Assembly: GCF_007859305.1 (NCBI RefSeq)
Contig: NZ_VOHE01000004.1
Span: 23,132 to 87,131 of the forward strand
Length of the DNA stretch: 64,000 bases
From: Luteimonas wenzhouensis
GTDB lineage: Bacteria > Pseudomonadota > Gammaproteobacteria > Xanthomonadales > Xanthomonadaceae
Reading direction: 5' to 3'
This document shows, piece by piece, positions 7,933 through 16,988 of the stretch. Numbering within the stretch: position 1 is the stretch's first letter; each line of letters begins with the position of its first letter. The position numbers and the translations under genes were made by a program. The notes under the pieces are model-generated. The model worked only from the letters and a program-made list of their open reading frames with translations, was not told the DNA's origin and did no database searches.

Positions 7933-10900
7933 GCGAAGCCCACCACCACGACGCCGACGGGTTCATCGCCAAGTGGCAGGGCGTGCCCGCCAGCGAGCTG
8001 TCCACGTCGCAGAGCTTCCTGATCGAACTGTGCGAGCTGTTGGGGGGTGCCGCGCCCGCATCCAACGCCCGAGCAGGACTACATGTTCGAGCGTCCGGTC
8101 ACCTTCGTGCACGGCGACGGCGGCACCAGCGTCGGCCGCATCGACCTGTACCGCCGCGGCGCCTTCGTGCTCGAGTCCAAGAAGCTGCGCCAGGGCACCG
8201 GCCACAAGGGCTTCGACGACGCCCTGCTGCGCGCGCGCAGCCAGGCCGAGGCCTACGCCCGTGCGCTGCCCGCCAGCGAGGGGCGCCCACCGTTCCTGGT
8301 GGTGGTGGACGTGGGCCGCCGCATCGAGCTGTATTCGGAGTTCAGCCGTTCCGGCGGCACCTACGTCCCGTTCCCGGACCCGAGCAGCCACCGCATCGCG
8401 CTGCAGGACCTGCGCAGGGACGAGATCCGCGAGCGCCTGCGCCGGGTCTGGCTCGACCCGATGTCGCTGGACCCCAGCCGCGAGTCCGCGCGCGTCACCC
8501 GGGACATCGCCCACCGCCTCGCCCGGCTGGCACGCAGCCTGGAACAGGCCGGCCACGCGCCGGAACAGGTGGCCCAGTTCCTGATGCGCTGCCTGTTCAC
8601 CATGTTCGCCGAGGACGTCCACCTGCTGCCGGACAACGCCTTCCGCGAACTGCTGCACAGGTACCGCGAACAGCCCGACGTGGCCATGCGCATACTCGCC
8701 CAGCTGTGGCGCGACATGGACGCCGGCGGCTTCTCGGCCGTGCTGGCCCACGACGTGCTGCGGTTCAACGGCAAGCTGTTCAAGAGCCCGGACACCCTGC
8801 CCCTGGACGGCGACCAGATCGACCTGCTGGTCGAGGCCGCGAAGGCCGACTGGCGCCATGTCGAACCGGCCATCTTCGGCACCCTGCTGGAACGCGCGCT
8901 GGACGCGAAGGAGCGCCACAAGCTCGGCGCCCACTACACCCCGCGCGCCTACGTCGAGCGCCTGGTGCTGCCCACGGTGATCGAGCCGCTGCGGCAGGAA
9001 TGGGGCCTGGCGCAGGCCGCCGCGGGCACGCTGGCGGGCGAGGGCAAGGCCGACGAGGCGGTGCAGGAACTGCTGCGCTTCCACCATCGCCTGTGCAGCG
9101 TGCGCGTGCTGGACCCGGCCTGCGGCTCCGGCAACTTCCTGTACGTGACCCTGGAGCACCTCAAGCGCCTGGAGGGCGAGGTGCTCAATGCGCTGGACGA
9201 GCTCGGCTACCGCCAGGCCGGGCTGGCGCTGGGCGGGGACCGCGCCGACGCCCTGGGCGGCGAGACGGTGGACCCGCACAACCTGCTGGGCATCGAGCTG
9301 AACCCGCGTGCTGCGGCCATCGCCGAGGTGGTGCTGTGGATCGGCTACCTGCAGTGGCACTTCCGCACCCGCGGCGACGTGAACCCGCCGCAGCCTGTGG
9401 TGCGCGACTTCCGCAACATCGAGTGCCGCGACGCGGTGCTGGCCTACGACGGGGTCGAGCTGGTCACCGACGAACACGGCCGCCCGGTCACGCGCTGGGA
9501 CGGCGAGACCATGAAACCCTCGCCCGTCACCGGCGAGCCGGTGCCCGACGAGACCGCGTGCAAGCCGGTGGAGCGTTACGTCAACCCGCGCAAGGCGGCC
9601 TGGCCGAAGGCGGACTTCGTGGTGGGCAACCCGCCGTTCATCGGCAACAAGCGCATGCGCCTTGCGCTGGGTGACGGCTACGTGGAAGCCCTGCGCAGCG
9701 CATGGCCGGAAGTACCGGAAACCTCGGATTTTGTCATGTACTGGTGGCACTACGCCGCGCAGCTGACCCGGCAGGGTGCGCTGGAACGGTTCGGATTCAT
9801 CACGACCAACTCGATCCGGCAGACGTTCAATCAGCGGGTTGTTCAGCCTCATCTTTCAGACAAAAAGGGGGCACTATTCTTGGCGTTTGCGATTCCCGAT
9901 CACCCGTGGGTGGATGGATCGGATGGTGCCGCAGTACGCATTGCCATGACGGTCGCGACGAGGGAGGTGGCTACTGGGATTCTCCAGACCGTGGTCATGG
10001 AAGACGCGATGGAACATGGTGAGTTCAGTATCCAGCTTGCGACTCAACGTGGACAGATCCAGTCAAATCTTCGGGTCGGAGCAAACATCAACAGCGCACG
10101 CCCGCTCATTGCAAATAGGGGCATCTGCTTCCAGGGTGTGAAGCTCGTCGGCAGTGGCTTCCGTCTGGATGAAGCCACATATATGGCACAGGATAAGGAG
10201 GATCGCCCTGTTCTCAGAGAATACTGGACCGGTCGCGATGTCACAGCACGCCGCGTTCCGGAGTGGGTGATCGACTTTTTCGGAATGGAAGAAGACGAGG
10301 CGAGAAAACAACACCCACGCCTTTACCAGAAGCTCGTTCACGATGTGAAGCCGTTCCGCGATCAGGTTGCACGCGCCAGTCACCGGGAGCGGTGGTGGGT
10401 GTTCGGCGAGCCGCGCCCGGGGCTCCGCAAGGCCCTTAAAGGACTGAACCGCTACCTGGCAACCTCTGAGGTGTCCAAGTTCAGGACATTCGTTTTCCTG
10501 CCTTGGCCGGATACGTTGCCTGACGGATCATTGATGGCTATCGCCATCGAAGATGCTTTCTTTGCTGGCGTTCTATCCAGTGTGGTGCACATAACCTGGA
10601 CGTTAGCAACCAGCGGAACCCTAGAGAATCGCCCTCGATACAACAATACACAGTGCTTTAGTAACTTTCCTTTTCCCGACATTGAGACTGTTGAAGGCGC
10701 GGACATCCGGCGTTTGGTCGAGGAACTAGACGCCCACCGCAAGCGCCAGCAGGCCGCGCATCCCGGCCTGACTCTGACCGGGATGTACAACGTGCTGGAG
10801 AAGCTGCGCGCGGGCGAGCCGCTGAGCGCGAAGGAGCGCGCCATCCACGAGCAGGGACTGGTGTCGGTGCTGCGCCAGCTGCACGACGACCTCGACGCCG

Positions 10901-11433
10901 CCGTGCTCGAAGCCTATGGGTGGTCCGACCTGCTGCCGCTGCTGCGCGTGGCGCATGGCAACGAGTCGCCGGCCGAAGGCCAAAGCCGGGAGGATGCGAA
11001 GCGCGCGTTCGAGGAGGCGGTGCTGGATCGGCTGGTCGCGCTCAACGCCGAGCGCGCCGCCGAGGAGGCGCGCGGCATCGTGCGCTGGCTGCGCCCGGAG
11101 TTCCAGAATCCCGCGGGCGGTGGCCAGGCGCCGGAGCAGCCCGCCCTGGGCGGCGTGGAGCACGACGGGGGCGACGCGGCGGAGGAGGCCATCGTCGCAG
11201 CAGTGGCGGTGCAGGCCGGCAACAAGCCGAAGCCCTGGCCCAGGGATGCGGTGGAGCAGGTGCGCGCGGTGGCCGAGGTGCTGGCCGGCAGCGCGCATCC
11301 GCTGTCGGTGGACGACGTGGCGGCCCGCTTCACCGCACGCGGCCCATGGAAGCGGCGCCTGCCGCAGTTGCTCGACATGCTCGTGGCACTGGGCCGCGCG
11401 CGCGAGCAGGACGGCCGCTACGAACCGGCATGA
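7929..11433 (+). CDS. MmeI-family (type IIL/IIG) restriction-modification enzyme, frameshifted near the N-terminus
   Basis: This is a single-chain restriction-modification enzyme of about 1167 residues. GTG 7929 overlaps the Fic stop (GTGA), giving translational coupling. After 38 codons a run of six G at 8042-8047 shifts the frame. With five G the protein reads through from ELLG into VPRPHPTPEQDYMFERP. Counting from 8047, the nuclease motif D-X9-E-X-K is at Asp33, Glu43 and Lys45, as in MmeI. Methyltransferase motif I (DPACGSGNF) is near residue 356 and motif IV (NPPF) near 528. A target-recognition part follows. The tail of about 200 residues ends in a winged-helix-like segment. If the G6 is real, initiation at GTG 8047 would still give a 1128-residue protein with all motifs. 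Confidence 0.85.
9720..10720 (+). other. low-GC segment covering the target-recognition part of the MmeI-type gene
   Basis: Base composition drops from about 70% to roughly 50-58% GC inside the gene, most clearly between 9840 and 10720 (for example cacatatatggcacaggata), then returns to normal at 10730. In MmeI-type enzymes the target-recognition domain lies after the methyltransferase motifs, which is where this dip falls. It fits replacement of this domain by DNA from another source. Confidence 0.6.
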
Positions 11434-11454
11434 CCGCGCGGCCGCGCCGCGCGG
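11434..11454. terminator. perfect hairpin between convergent genes
   Basis: Directly after the MmeI-type stop codon, ccgcgcgg is repeated as its own reverse complement around a 5-base loop. It lies between convergent genes 36 bp apart and could serve as a shared terminator. There is no T-run on either side. Confidence 0.4.
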
Positions 11455-11469
11455 CAGTCCGCTTCCCGG

Positions 11470-12201
11470 CTACTGCGCCCCGCAGCACTTCTTGTATTTC
11501 TTCCCGCTGCCGCAGGGGCACGGGTCGTTGCGGCCCGGGCCGTCGTCGCGGCGCAACGGGGTGCGCGGGGTGAGCGCCTCGACCCGGTGGCGGTTGAGGT
11601 CGGCCAGCATGCCGGGGACGCTCATGATGATTTCCAGCCGCTCGCGGTAGGTCACCGGCGCGGCCGGGGCGGTGGGGTCGGCCGGGTCGATGACCTCGCC
11701 GCTGGCGAGCCGGTCGAGCAGGTCGAGCGCCTCGCCGATCCAGTCGTGCCCGTCCAGCCAGCGGTCCCAGGCCTCCTCGCGCAGGGCCACGCCCTCGAAG
11801 AAGCCCAGCGCCCAGTCGTGGCCGACGTCGAGTTCGTCCTCGTGCAGCGCGTCCTCGCCCTCGAGTTCGGGATCCTCCGGCAGCCACATCAGCGGCGCGA
11901 GGTGCTCGGGCAGGTCGTCGCCCTCGAAGCGCGCGCGCGCGGCGCACATCGCCAGGTGCGCGTCGAGCAGGCCGTGGACCTCGCGGCGTTCGGCCTCGCT
12001 GTCCCAGCGCGGCTCCTTGCCGCCCCAGACCACCGGCCTCCATTCGTCCGCCGGGATGTCTTCGGGCGAAACCGCCAGGGCGGAGAGGAAGCCGTCGAGC
12101 GCTTCGAGGTTGAAGCCGCGGAACGGGACCGCGCGCCGGTCGAGCAGGTCGGACAGGCGTTCGATCTGGCCGTCGTCGAGGCCGGGAGGTGCAGCGGTCA
12201 T
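11470..12201 (-). CDS. UPF0149/YecA-like protein with C-terminal SEC-C zinc motif
   Basis: This 243-residue cytoplasmic protein has a YecA/UPF0149-type helical domain (residues about 10-190, starting [23 protein letters not shown], acidic in the middle) and a C-terminal SEC-C motif ([14 protein letters not shown]). SEC-C motifs bind zinc and are shared with SecA, where they contact SecB or the ribosome. Related YecA proteins bind ribosomes, but the role here is unknown. ATG 12201 was chosen because the domain starts just after it; an upstream ATG would add 10 residues. It is convergent with the MmeI-type gene. Confidence 0.8.
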   Translation of the reverse strand: MTAAPPGLDDGQIERLSDLLDRRAVPFRGFNLEALDGFLSALAVSPEDIPADEWRPVVWGGKEPRWDSEAERREVHGLLDAHLAMCAARARFEGDDLPEHLAPLMWLPEDPELEGEDALHEDELDVGHDWALGFFEGVALREEAWDRWLDGHDWIGEALDLLDRLASGEVIDPADPTAPAAPVTYRERLEIIMSVPGMLADLNRHRVEALTPRTPLRRDDGPGRNDPCPCGSGKKYKKCCGAQ

Positions 12202-12297
12202 GGGCGAAGGCTCGTGCGTTGAAACGTGCATGGTAGCCGCCCGCGGCGGCCTCCCGCCGGGAGACGCCACCGCAGGCCCCGCGCCCCCGCGGTGCTC

Positions 12298-13035
12298 CTA
12301 CAGGATCCAGCCGCCGTCGACGGTCAGTTCGGCGCCGGTGACGAAGCTCGCGTCCGGGCCCGCGAGGTAGGCCACCGCGGCGGCGATGTCCTCCGGCTTG
12401 CCGATGCGCTTGAGCGGCGTGGCCTCGACGCCGGCCTTGAGCGCCTCGGGATCGACGCCGCCGAGCATCGGCGTCTCGATGTAACCCGGGTGCACCGAGT
12501 TGACGCGGATGTGGTCGGGCGCGAACTCGACCGCGGCGGTCTTGGTCATGCCGCGCACCGCCCACTTGGTGCCGACGTAGGCGCCGGACCCGGCGAGCCC
12601 GAGCTGCCCGGCGATGGAGCTGATGTTGACGATGCTGCCGCCGCCGGCCGCGCGCATCGGCGCCAGCGCGTGGCGCATGCCCAGGAACGTGCCGAACTGG
12701 TTGACCCGGAACTGGCGCTCGACGCCGGCGAGGTCGGCCTCTTCGATGGTCCCGGCCTCGTAGATGCCGGCGTTGTTGACCAGGACGTCGAGCCGGCCGA
12801 AGGCCGCGAGCGTGGCCTCGACCACGGCCCGCCAGGCGCCGTCGTCGGTGACGTCGTGGGCGAAGAAGCGGGCGCGCTCGCCAAGCTGCGCCGCCAGCGC
12901 CTGGCCGTCGGCCTCGAGCACGTCGGTAATGGCGACGTGCGCGCCGTCGGCATGCAGCCTGCGCACGATGGCCGCGCCGATGCCGCGCGCGCCGCCGGTG
13001 ACCAGGGCGGTCCTGCCTGCCAGTGGAGTCCCCAT
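12298..13035 (-). CDS. SDR family oxidoreductase
   Basis: This 245-residue classical short-chain dehydrogenase has the cofactor motif TGGARGIG (residues 13-20), an acidic residue after the second strand (ITDVLEAD) that favours NAD over NADP, NNAG near residue 88, the catalytic Ser of NISS and YVGTK. The C-terminus VTGAELTVDGGWIL is typical of the 3-alpha/20-beta-hydroxysteroid dehydrogenase and FabG-like branch. The substrate is not predictable. ATG 13035 is preceded by gggag at good spacing, so the open frame upstream of it is not coding. Confidence 0.85.
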   Translation of the reverse strand: MGTPLAGRTALVTGGARGIGAAIVRRLHADGAHVAITDVLEADGQALAAQLGERARFFAHDVTDDGAWRAVVEATLAAFGRLDVLVNNAGIYEAGTIEEADLAGVERQFRVNQFGTFLGMRHALAPMRAAGGGSIVNISSIAGQLGLAGSGAYVGTKWAVRGMTKTAAVEFAPDHIRVNSVHPGYIETPMLGGVDPEALKAGVEATPLKRIGKPEDIAAAVAYLAGPDASFVTGAELTVDGGWIL

Positions 13036-13141
13036 GTGCGGCTCCCGTCGATGTGTCCGGCTGCCATGCTGGCCGGTGGCGGCCGCGGGCGCATTGATCG
13101 GGGTCAACGCGGCGGCGGCCGGGACCGCCGCTGGCGTCGCG

Positions 13142-13934
13142 TCAGGCGGGCGTCGGCACCGCTTGCGCGGGCTGGCCGCTGCGTTCGAAGGCGACTTCAC
13201 GCAGCGCGCCGCCGACCAGGATCACCCCGGGCAGGCCCGGCGCGACCCCTGCCGCCGCGCCGGCGAGGCGGCCGAGCGTGGTCAGCGTGCGCCGTTCGCC
13301 CGCCTGGGTCGCCGCCTGCACGATCGCGGCCGGGGTGCGCGCGGGCAGGTGGCACAGCAGCGCGCGCGAGCGCGTCGATCCTGCGCACGCCCATGTAGAT
13401 CGCGAGCGTGGTGCCGGTGGCGCAGAGCGCGGCCCAGTCCGGTTCGCCATGGTCGGCGGTGTGGGCGGTGACGAAGGTGACGCCGTGGCAGTGTTCGCGA
13501 TGGGTGAGCGACACGCCGAGCGACGCGGCGGCGGCGAACGCGGCGCTGACGCCGTTGACGATGCGCACAGGCACGCCGGCGGCGCGCAGGAACGCGATCT
13601 CTTCGCCGGCGCGCCCGAACAGCAGCGCGTCGCCGCCCTTCACCCGCACCACGCGCAGCCCCTGCCGCGCGTAGCGGCGCATCAGCCGGCAGATGAAGTC
13701 CTGCGGCGTGGAGCGGCAGCCGCCGCGCTTGCCCACGCGCAGCACGCGCGCGCCCGGCGCGAGTTCGACGATCGCCGGGTCGACCAGTTCGTCGAGCAGC
13801 AGCACGTCCGCCGCCTGCAGGTCGCGCACCGCGCGCAGGGTCAGCAGCTCCAGGTCGCCGGGGCCGGCGGACAGGAGCACGACTTCGGCCGGGATCGGGC
13901 GCGGCAGGTGCGGATCGTTGCTGGCGGGGTCCAT
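13142..13934 (-). pseudogene. cobA: uroporphyrinogen-III C-methyltransferase CobA/SUMT, frameshifted
   Basis: SUMT methylates uroporphyrinogen III twice to give precorrin-2, the precursor of siroheme needed by nitrite and sulfite reductases. The frame from ATG 13934 shows LLSAGPGDLELLTLRAV, VRVKGGDALLFGRAGEE and YMGVRRIDALARA. The conserved end (LLCHLPARTPAAIVQAAT to LPGVILVGGALREV) is in another frame. The switch lies in a GC-dinucleotide run at 13358-13374 and fits loss of one GC unit or gain of one base. The repaired protein would be about 265 residues, the normal size. It sits 25 bp downstream of the nasA remnant, as in nitrate-assimilation operons. Confidence 0.82.
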
Positions 13935-13959
13935 GGCGGTCTCCGGTGGCGGGGCGGGG

Positions 13960-14580
13960 TCATGCGCGGACGGGTTCGGCGACCAGGCGCAGCAGCTGGG
14001 GGGTGCAGGAGCCGCAGACCGTGCCGCAGCCAAGGCGCGTGCGCAGCGCGGCGAGGTCGGCGCCGTCGCGCACCGCGGCGCGGATCTGGGACTCGCTGAC
14101 CTGGCGGCAGACGCAGACCATCGGGTCGCGCACGGCCGCGGCCGCGGACGAGAACGCGGCCAGGCGCGGGCCGGTCCAGGGGCGGTCGGCAAGGGCGGCC
14201 TGCAGCAGGGCATCGCCGCCGGGTCGCGCGTCGGCCCACAGCACGCCTTCGATCCGCGAGCCGCCGTCGTCTTCGCGCCAGGCCACGCGCCGCAGCAGGC
14301 CGCGGCGCGCGTCGCGGTACTCGAGCGTGTCCGGTCCGGTGTCGAGGTCCAACGCATCCTCCAGCCGCTGCATCCACGCCGCGGGCATCGGCTCCGCGGC
14401 CGCCGCGCGCAGCACCATCCAGGCTTGGTCGTCGCCGGTACTCTCGGCGCAGGGATGCAGTGCCAGCCCCGCATAGCCGCAGTCGCGCAGCAGTGGCTGC
14501 AGCGCGGCGTGCAGTGCCAGCGCATCGCCGCGGCGCGCGGCCAGCAGGTGCCAGCCGAACGTCGCCTTCTCCACCCGCAC
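13960..14580 (-). pseudogene. 3' remnant of assimilatory nitrate reductase nasA with BFD-like [2Fe-2S] domain
   Basis: The 206 residues match only the C-terminal tail of assimilatory nitrate reductase. They begin at AVRVEKATFGWHLLAARRGD, just past the molybdopterin-dinucleotide-binding domain, and end with a bacterioferritin-associated-ferredoxin-like domain (VCVCRQVSESQIRAAV, then CGTVCGSC) with four cysteines. An in-frame TGA lies just upstream (about 14602-14604), and none of the catalytic 700 residues is present. A ggggagga sequence before GTG 14580 could still allow translation of the fragment. Its position before cobA indicates a deleted nitrate-assimilation operon. Confidence 0.72.
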
Positions 14581-14614
14581 CGCCGCGTGTCCTCCCCGGC
14601 ATCACCACCCGCCC

Positions 14615-14638
14615 GTAGGAGCGGCTTCAGCCGCGACC
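14615..14638 (+). repeat. REP element (GTAG-type), solitary
   Basis: A 24-base element starts with GTAG and continues with the imperfect palindrome GCGGCT-TC-AGCCGC plus GACC. The same sequence occurs twice more at 25.2-25.4 kb. GTAG-headed REPs are abundant in Stenotrophomonas and Xanthomonas. This copy lies next to the broken 5' end of the nasA remnant. Confidence 0.85.
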
Positions 14639-14724
14639 GGGCCGCTGCAAACCCCCGTCTTCCCGCGCAATCTCCCTCGTCACGCAGCGCGGTCCACGCA
14701 CGGATCCCCGCACGCGCGACCCAC

Positions 14725-16443
14725 TCATTCCGCGACCGCGTCCCCTGACGTGATCAGCTGGCGCAGTTCCTCTTCCAGGCGGGCAATGCGCTCGGCCAGC
14801 GCGCTCGCGGTGCCCGGATCGACGTGCACCAGGCTGTCGAGCAGTTCCGACAGCCGCAGCAGGCGCTCGCGGTGCCCGCGCACGTCGAGCGGGTTGCGGC
14901 GGCCGCGCAGTTCGCGCGCCTCCGCCTGCCCGCCGCCGCGCTGGTGGAACTCGCGCAGCGCCAGGCCCAGGCGCGAGGCGATGCGCAGGTCGGCGTCGCT
15001 CCACGGCGCGCTGGTGCCGCGCACGGTCTCGGTCCAGGCCTCGAAGCTGCGGCGCGGCCCGAGGCGCTGGCCGTCGTCGCCGAGCTCCATCGGCTGGTCG
15101 GGGCGCCCGGCCCAGCGCACCTCCTCGACCTGTTCGCGGCGGAAGAACAGCAGCCATTCGTCGCGCGCCGGATCGAGCGGCAACGCCAGCACGCCGGCGA
15201 CGCCGCCGGCGGCCTCGCGGCCAGGGCTCCAGTCGTCGCAGCGGTCGGTGGCCACGGGCGCGCCGGGCGTGGCCGCGCGCCACAGCCAGGCGAGCAGGTC
15301 GGGCATGCGCTCCGGCGGCGGGCAACGGCCGGCCGCGTGCCAATGGCCGGACTGCAGCAGCACCACGCCGTCGGCCGGGACTGCGCGCTGCAGCAGTTCC
15401 AGCTCGGCCGGCAGCGCCAAGCGCGGATCGCTGGCGGCGGACAGGCGCTGGGCGAGTGTGTCGCGCACACCGCGCGCCTCCTCCTCGAGCCGCGCCGCCT
15501 CCTGCTGTTCGCGCGCGGCCACGCGCATCGAGACGAACAGGCCGAACAGGTCGGCCGCGGCGCGGATGCCCGCGGGCACCGGCCGCGGCGTGCGGTGGTG
15601 GCAGGCGATCAGGCCCCACAGCCGGCCGCCGGCGACGATCGAGATCGACATCGACGCGGCCACGCCCATGTTCGCCAGGTACTCCAGGTGCACCGGCGAG
15701 ACGCTGCGCAGCGAGAGCTGACTCAGGTCAAGCGGACCGCCGCCGGGATTGCGGTCGGGCAGGATCGGCACCGGGCGGTAGCGCGCGTCGGGAATCACCC
15801 GGATCCGGCTGTGCAGGTACAGCCGGCGCGCCTGCGGCGGGATGTCCGAGGCCGGGTAGCGCAGGCCGAGGTAGGGGGGCATGTCCGGTTCGCGCGATTC
15901 GGCCACCACCTCGCCCGAGTCGTCGTGGCGGAAGCGGTACACCATCACCCGGTCGTAGCCGGTGAGCTTGCGCACCTGCTCGGCCACGCGCTCGTGGAAG
16001 CCCGCCTCGTCGAGGCCCTGGGCGATGCGCGCGATCATCGCCTGCGCCACCAGCGTGGGCGAACGGTCGCCGGCGCCGTGCACGTGCGGCTCGATCTCGA
16101 TGTGGACCAGGCCTTCGGCGGCATGCACGCTGACCTCGCACAGCTTCGCCGACGGGCCGATGTTCGCCACCGCCGCGCGCTGGGCCGGCGCGCCGGGATC
16201 GCTGAAGCCGATGGTCTCGGCGATTGCCTGGATCACGTCGTCGGTGATGAACTCGCGCAGCGAGCGGCGCAGCATCGCCTCCGGCGCCGCGCCGGTGAGT
16301 TCCTCGACGTTGGCCGAGACGTTGGTGATGGTCCAGTCCGGCAGCCGGGAGCTGACCAGGTAGCCATGCGGCTGGATCGCGCCGGACAGGTGGATCGGCT
16401 CGCTGGCGCAGGCCTGCAGGGCGCGTTCGAGTTCCGGGGTCAT
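14725..16443 (-). CDS. bphP: bacteriophytochrome photosensory protein (PAS-GAF-PHY) without a kinase domain
   Basis: This 572-residue red/far-red photoreceptor binds biliverdin. Cys12 (ALQACASEPIHLSG) is the expected chromophore-attachment cysteine. The PAS domain follows (IQPHGYLV). The GAF domain carries YPASDIPPQARRLY, and the PHY tongue shows the PRxSF pattern (GPRRSFEAW). After PHY there is only a helical stretch of about 60 residues, predicted coiled coil (ERIARLEEELRQL), with no histidine-kinase, GGDEF, EAL or PAS9 output domain. It must act through a partner or by dimer contacts. ATG 16443 overlaps the stop of the heme oxygenase (ATGA), so the two are translationally coupled and chromophore synthesis is tied to the receptor. 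Confidence 0.9.
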   Translation of the reverse strand: MTPELERALQACASEPIHLSGAIQPHGYLVSSRLPDWTITNVSANVEELTGAAPEAMLRRSLREFITDDVIQAIAETIGFSDPGAPAQRAAVANIGPSAKLCEVSVHAAEGLVHIEIEPHVHGAGDRSPTLVAQAMIARIAQGLDEAGFHERVAEQVRKLTGYDRVMVYRFRHDDSGEVVAESREPDMPPYLGLRYPASDIPPQARRLYLHSRIRVIPDARYRPVPILPDRNPGGGPLDLSQLSLRSVSPVHLEYLANMGVAASMSISIVAGGRLWGLIACHHRTPRPVPAGIRAAADLFGLFVSMRVAAREQQEAARLEEEARGVRDTLAQRLSAASDPRLALPAELELLQRAVPADGVVLLQSGHWHAAGRCPPPERMPDLLAWLWRAATPGAPVATDRCDDWSPGREAAGGVAGVLALPLDPARDEWLLFFRREQVEEVRWAGRPDQPMELGDDGQRLGPRRSFEAWTETVRGTSAPWSDADLRIASRLGLALREFHQRGGGQAEARELRGRRNPLDVRGHRERLLRLSELLDSLVHVDPGTASALAERIARLEEELRQLITSGDAVAE

Positions 16444-16988
16444 CGGCAGTCCTCTGGCAATGGCATGGGGATGCGGTCGAAGCTGCGCTCGAAGCAGGTG
16501 TACACGAGAGTGAAGGCATCGCGCGCGCCGGCCACCGCCCCGGCGCCGCGCGCCTCGTCGTCCGCGCCGTGTCCGCGCAGCTGCGCGAGCACGGCGTTCC
16601 AGTCCTCGCCTTCGGCGTGGCGGGCGAGGAAGTCGCCGCCCCGGCCCGGTCCGAAGCCGAGCCGGCGCGCGTCGCGCAGCAGCCTGCGCGCGCCGAGGCT
16701 GCTGCCGGCCATCACGTAGTGCCAGCCCAGCCGCGCGGCATGCCCGGCGACGGGGACGCAGCGTCCTTCCGCCGGCAGCGGCGGCAGCGACAGCGCGGCG
16801 AGGTCGCCGGCCAGCCACGCCGACCGGCGCGGCAGCGCGCCGGTGGCGCATTCATAGTCGACGGCGAAGCGGTGCATGCCGAGCAGGTAGCGGCGGTAGG
16901 CATCGACCGTGTCCAACCCGCGCGGGAACAGCGCATCGACGCGCGCGTGAAGGTCGGCCGTGGCGGCGCGCAGGTGCGCGCGCAGGCA
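16440..16988 (-). CDS. bphO: bacterial heme oxygenase BphO (start uncertain)
   Basis: Heme oxygenase opens heme to biliverdin, the BphP chromophore. The conserved N-terminal segment LRAHLRAATADLHARVDALF includes the proximal heme ligand His encoded at 16947-16949. Downstream, the frame contains YRRYLLGMHRFAVDYE and the distal-helix region GWHYVMAGSSLGARRL. The only conventional in-frame start candidate is TTG 16916, which would remove the proximal His and cannot be correct. In-frame codons reach 16988 and beyond without ATG, GTG or TTG. A GTG at 17000-17002 is in another frame. A CTG start at 16985 or a one-base indel near 16990 would solve this. It is coupled to bphP. Confidence 0.75.
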   Translation of the reverse strand, partial: CLRAHLRAATADLHARVDALFPRGLDTVDAYRRYLLGMHRFAVDYECATGALPRRSAWLAGDLAALSLPPLPAEGRCVPVAGHAARLGWHYVMAGSSLGARRLLRDARRLGFGPGRGGDFLARHAEGEDWNAVLAQLRGHGADDEARGAGAVAGARDAFTLVYTCFERSFDRIPMPLPEDCR

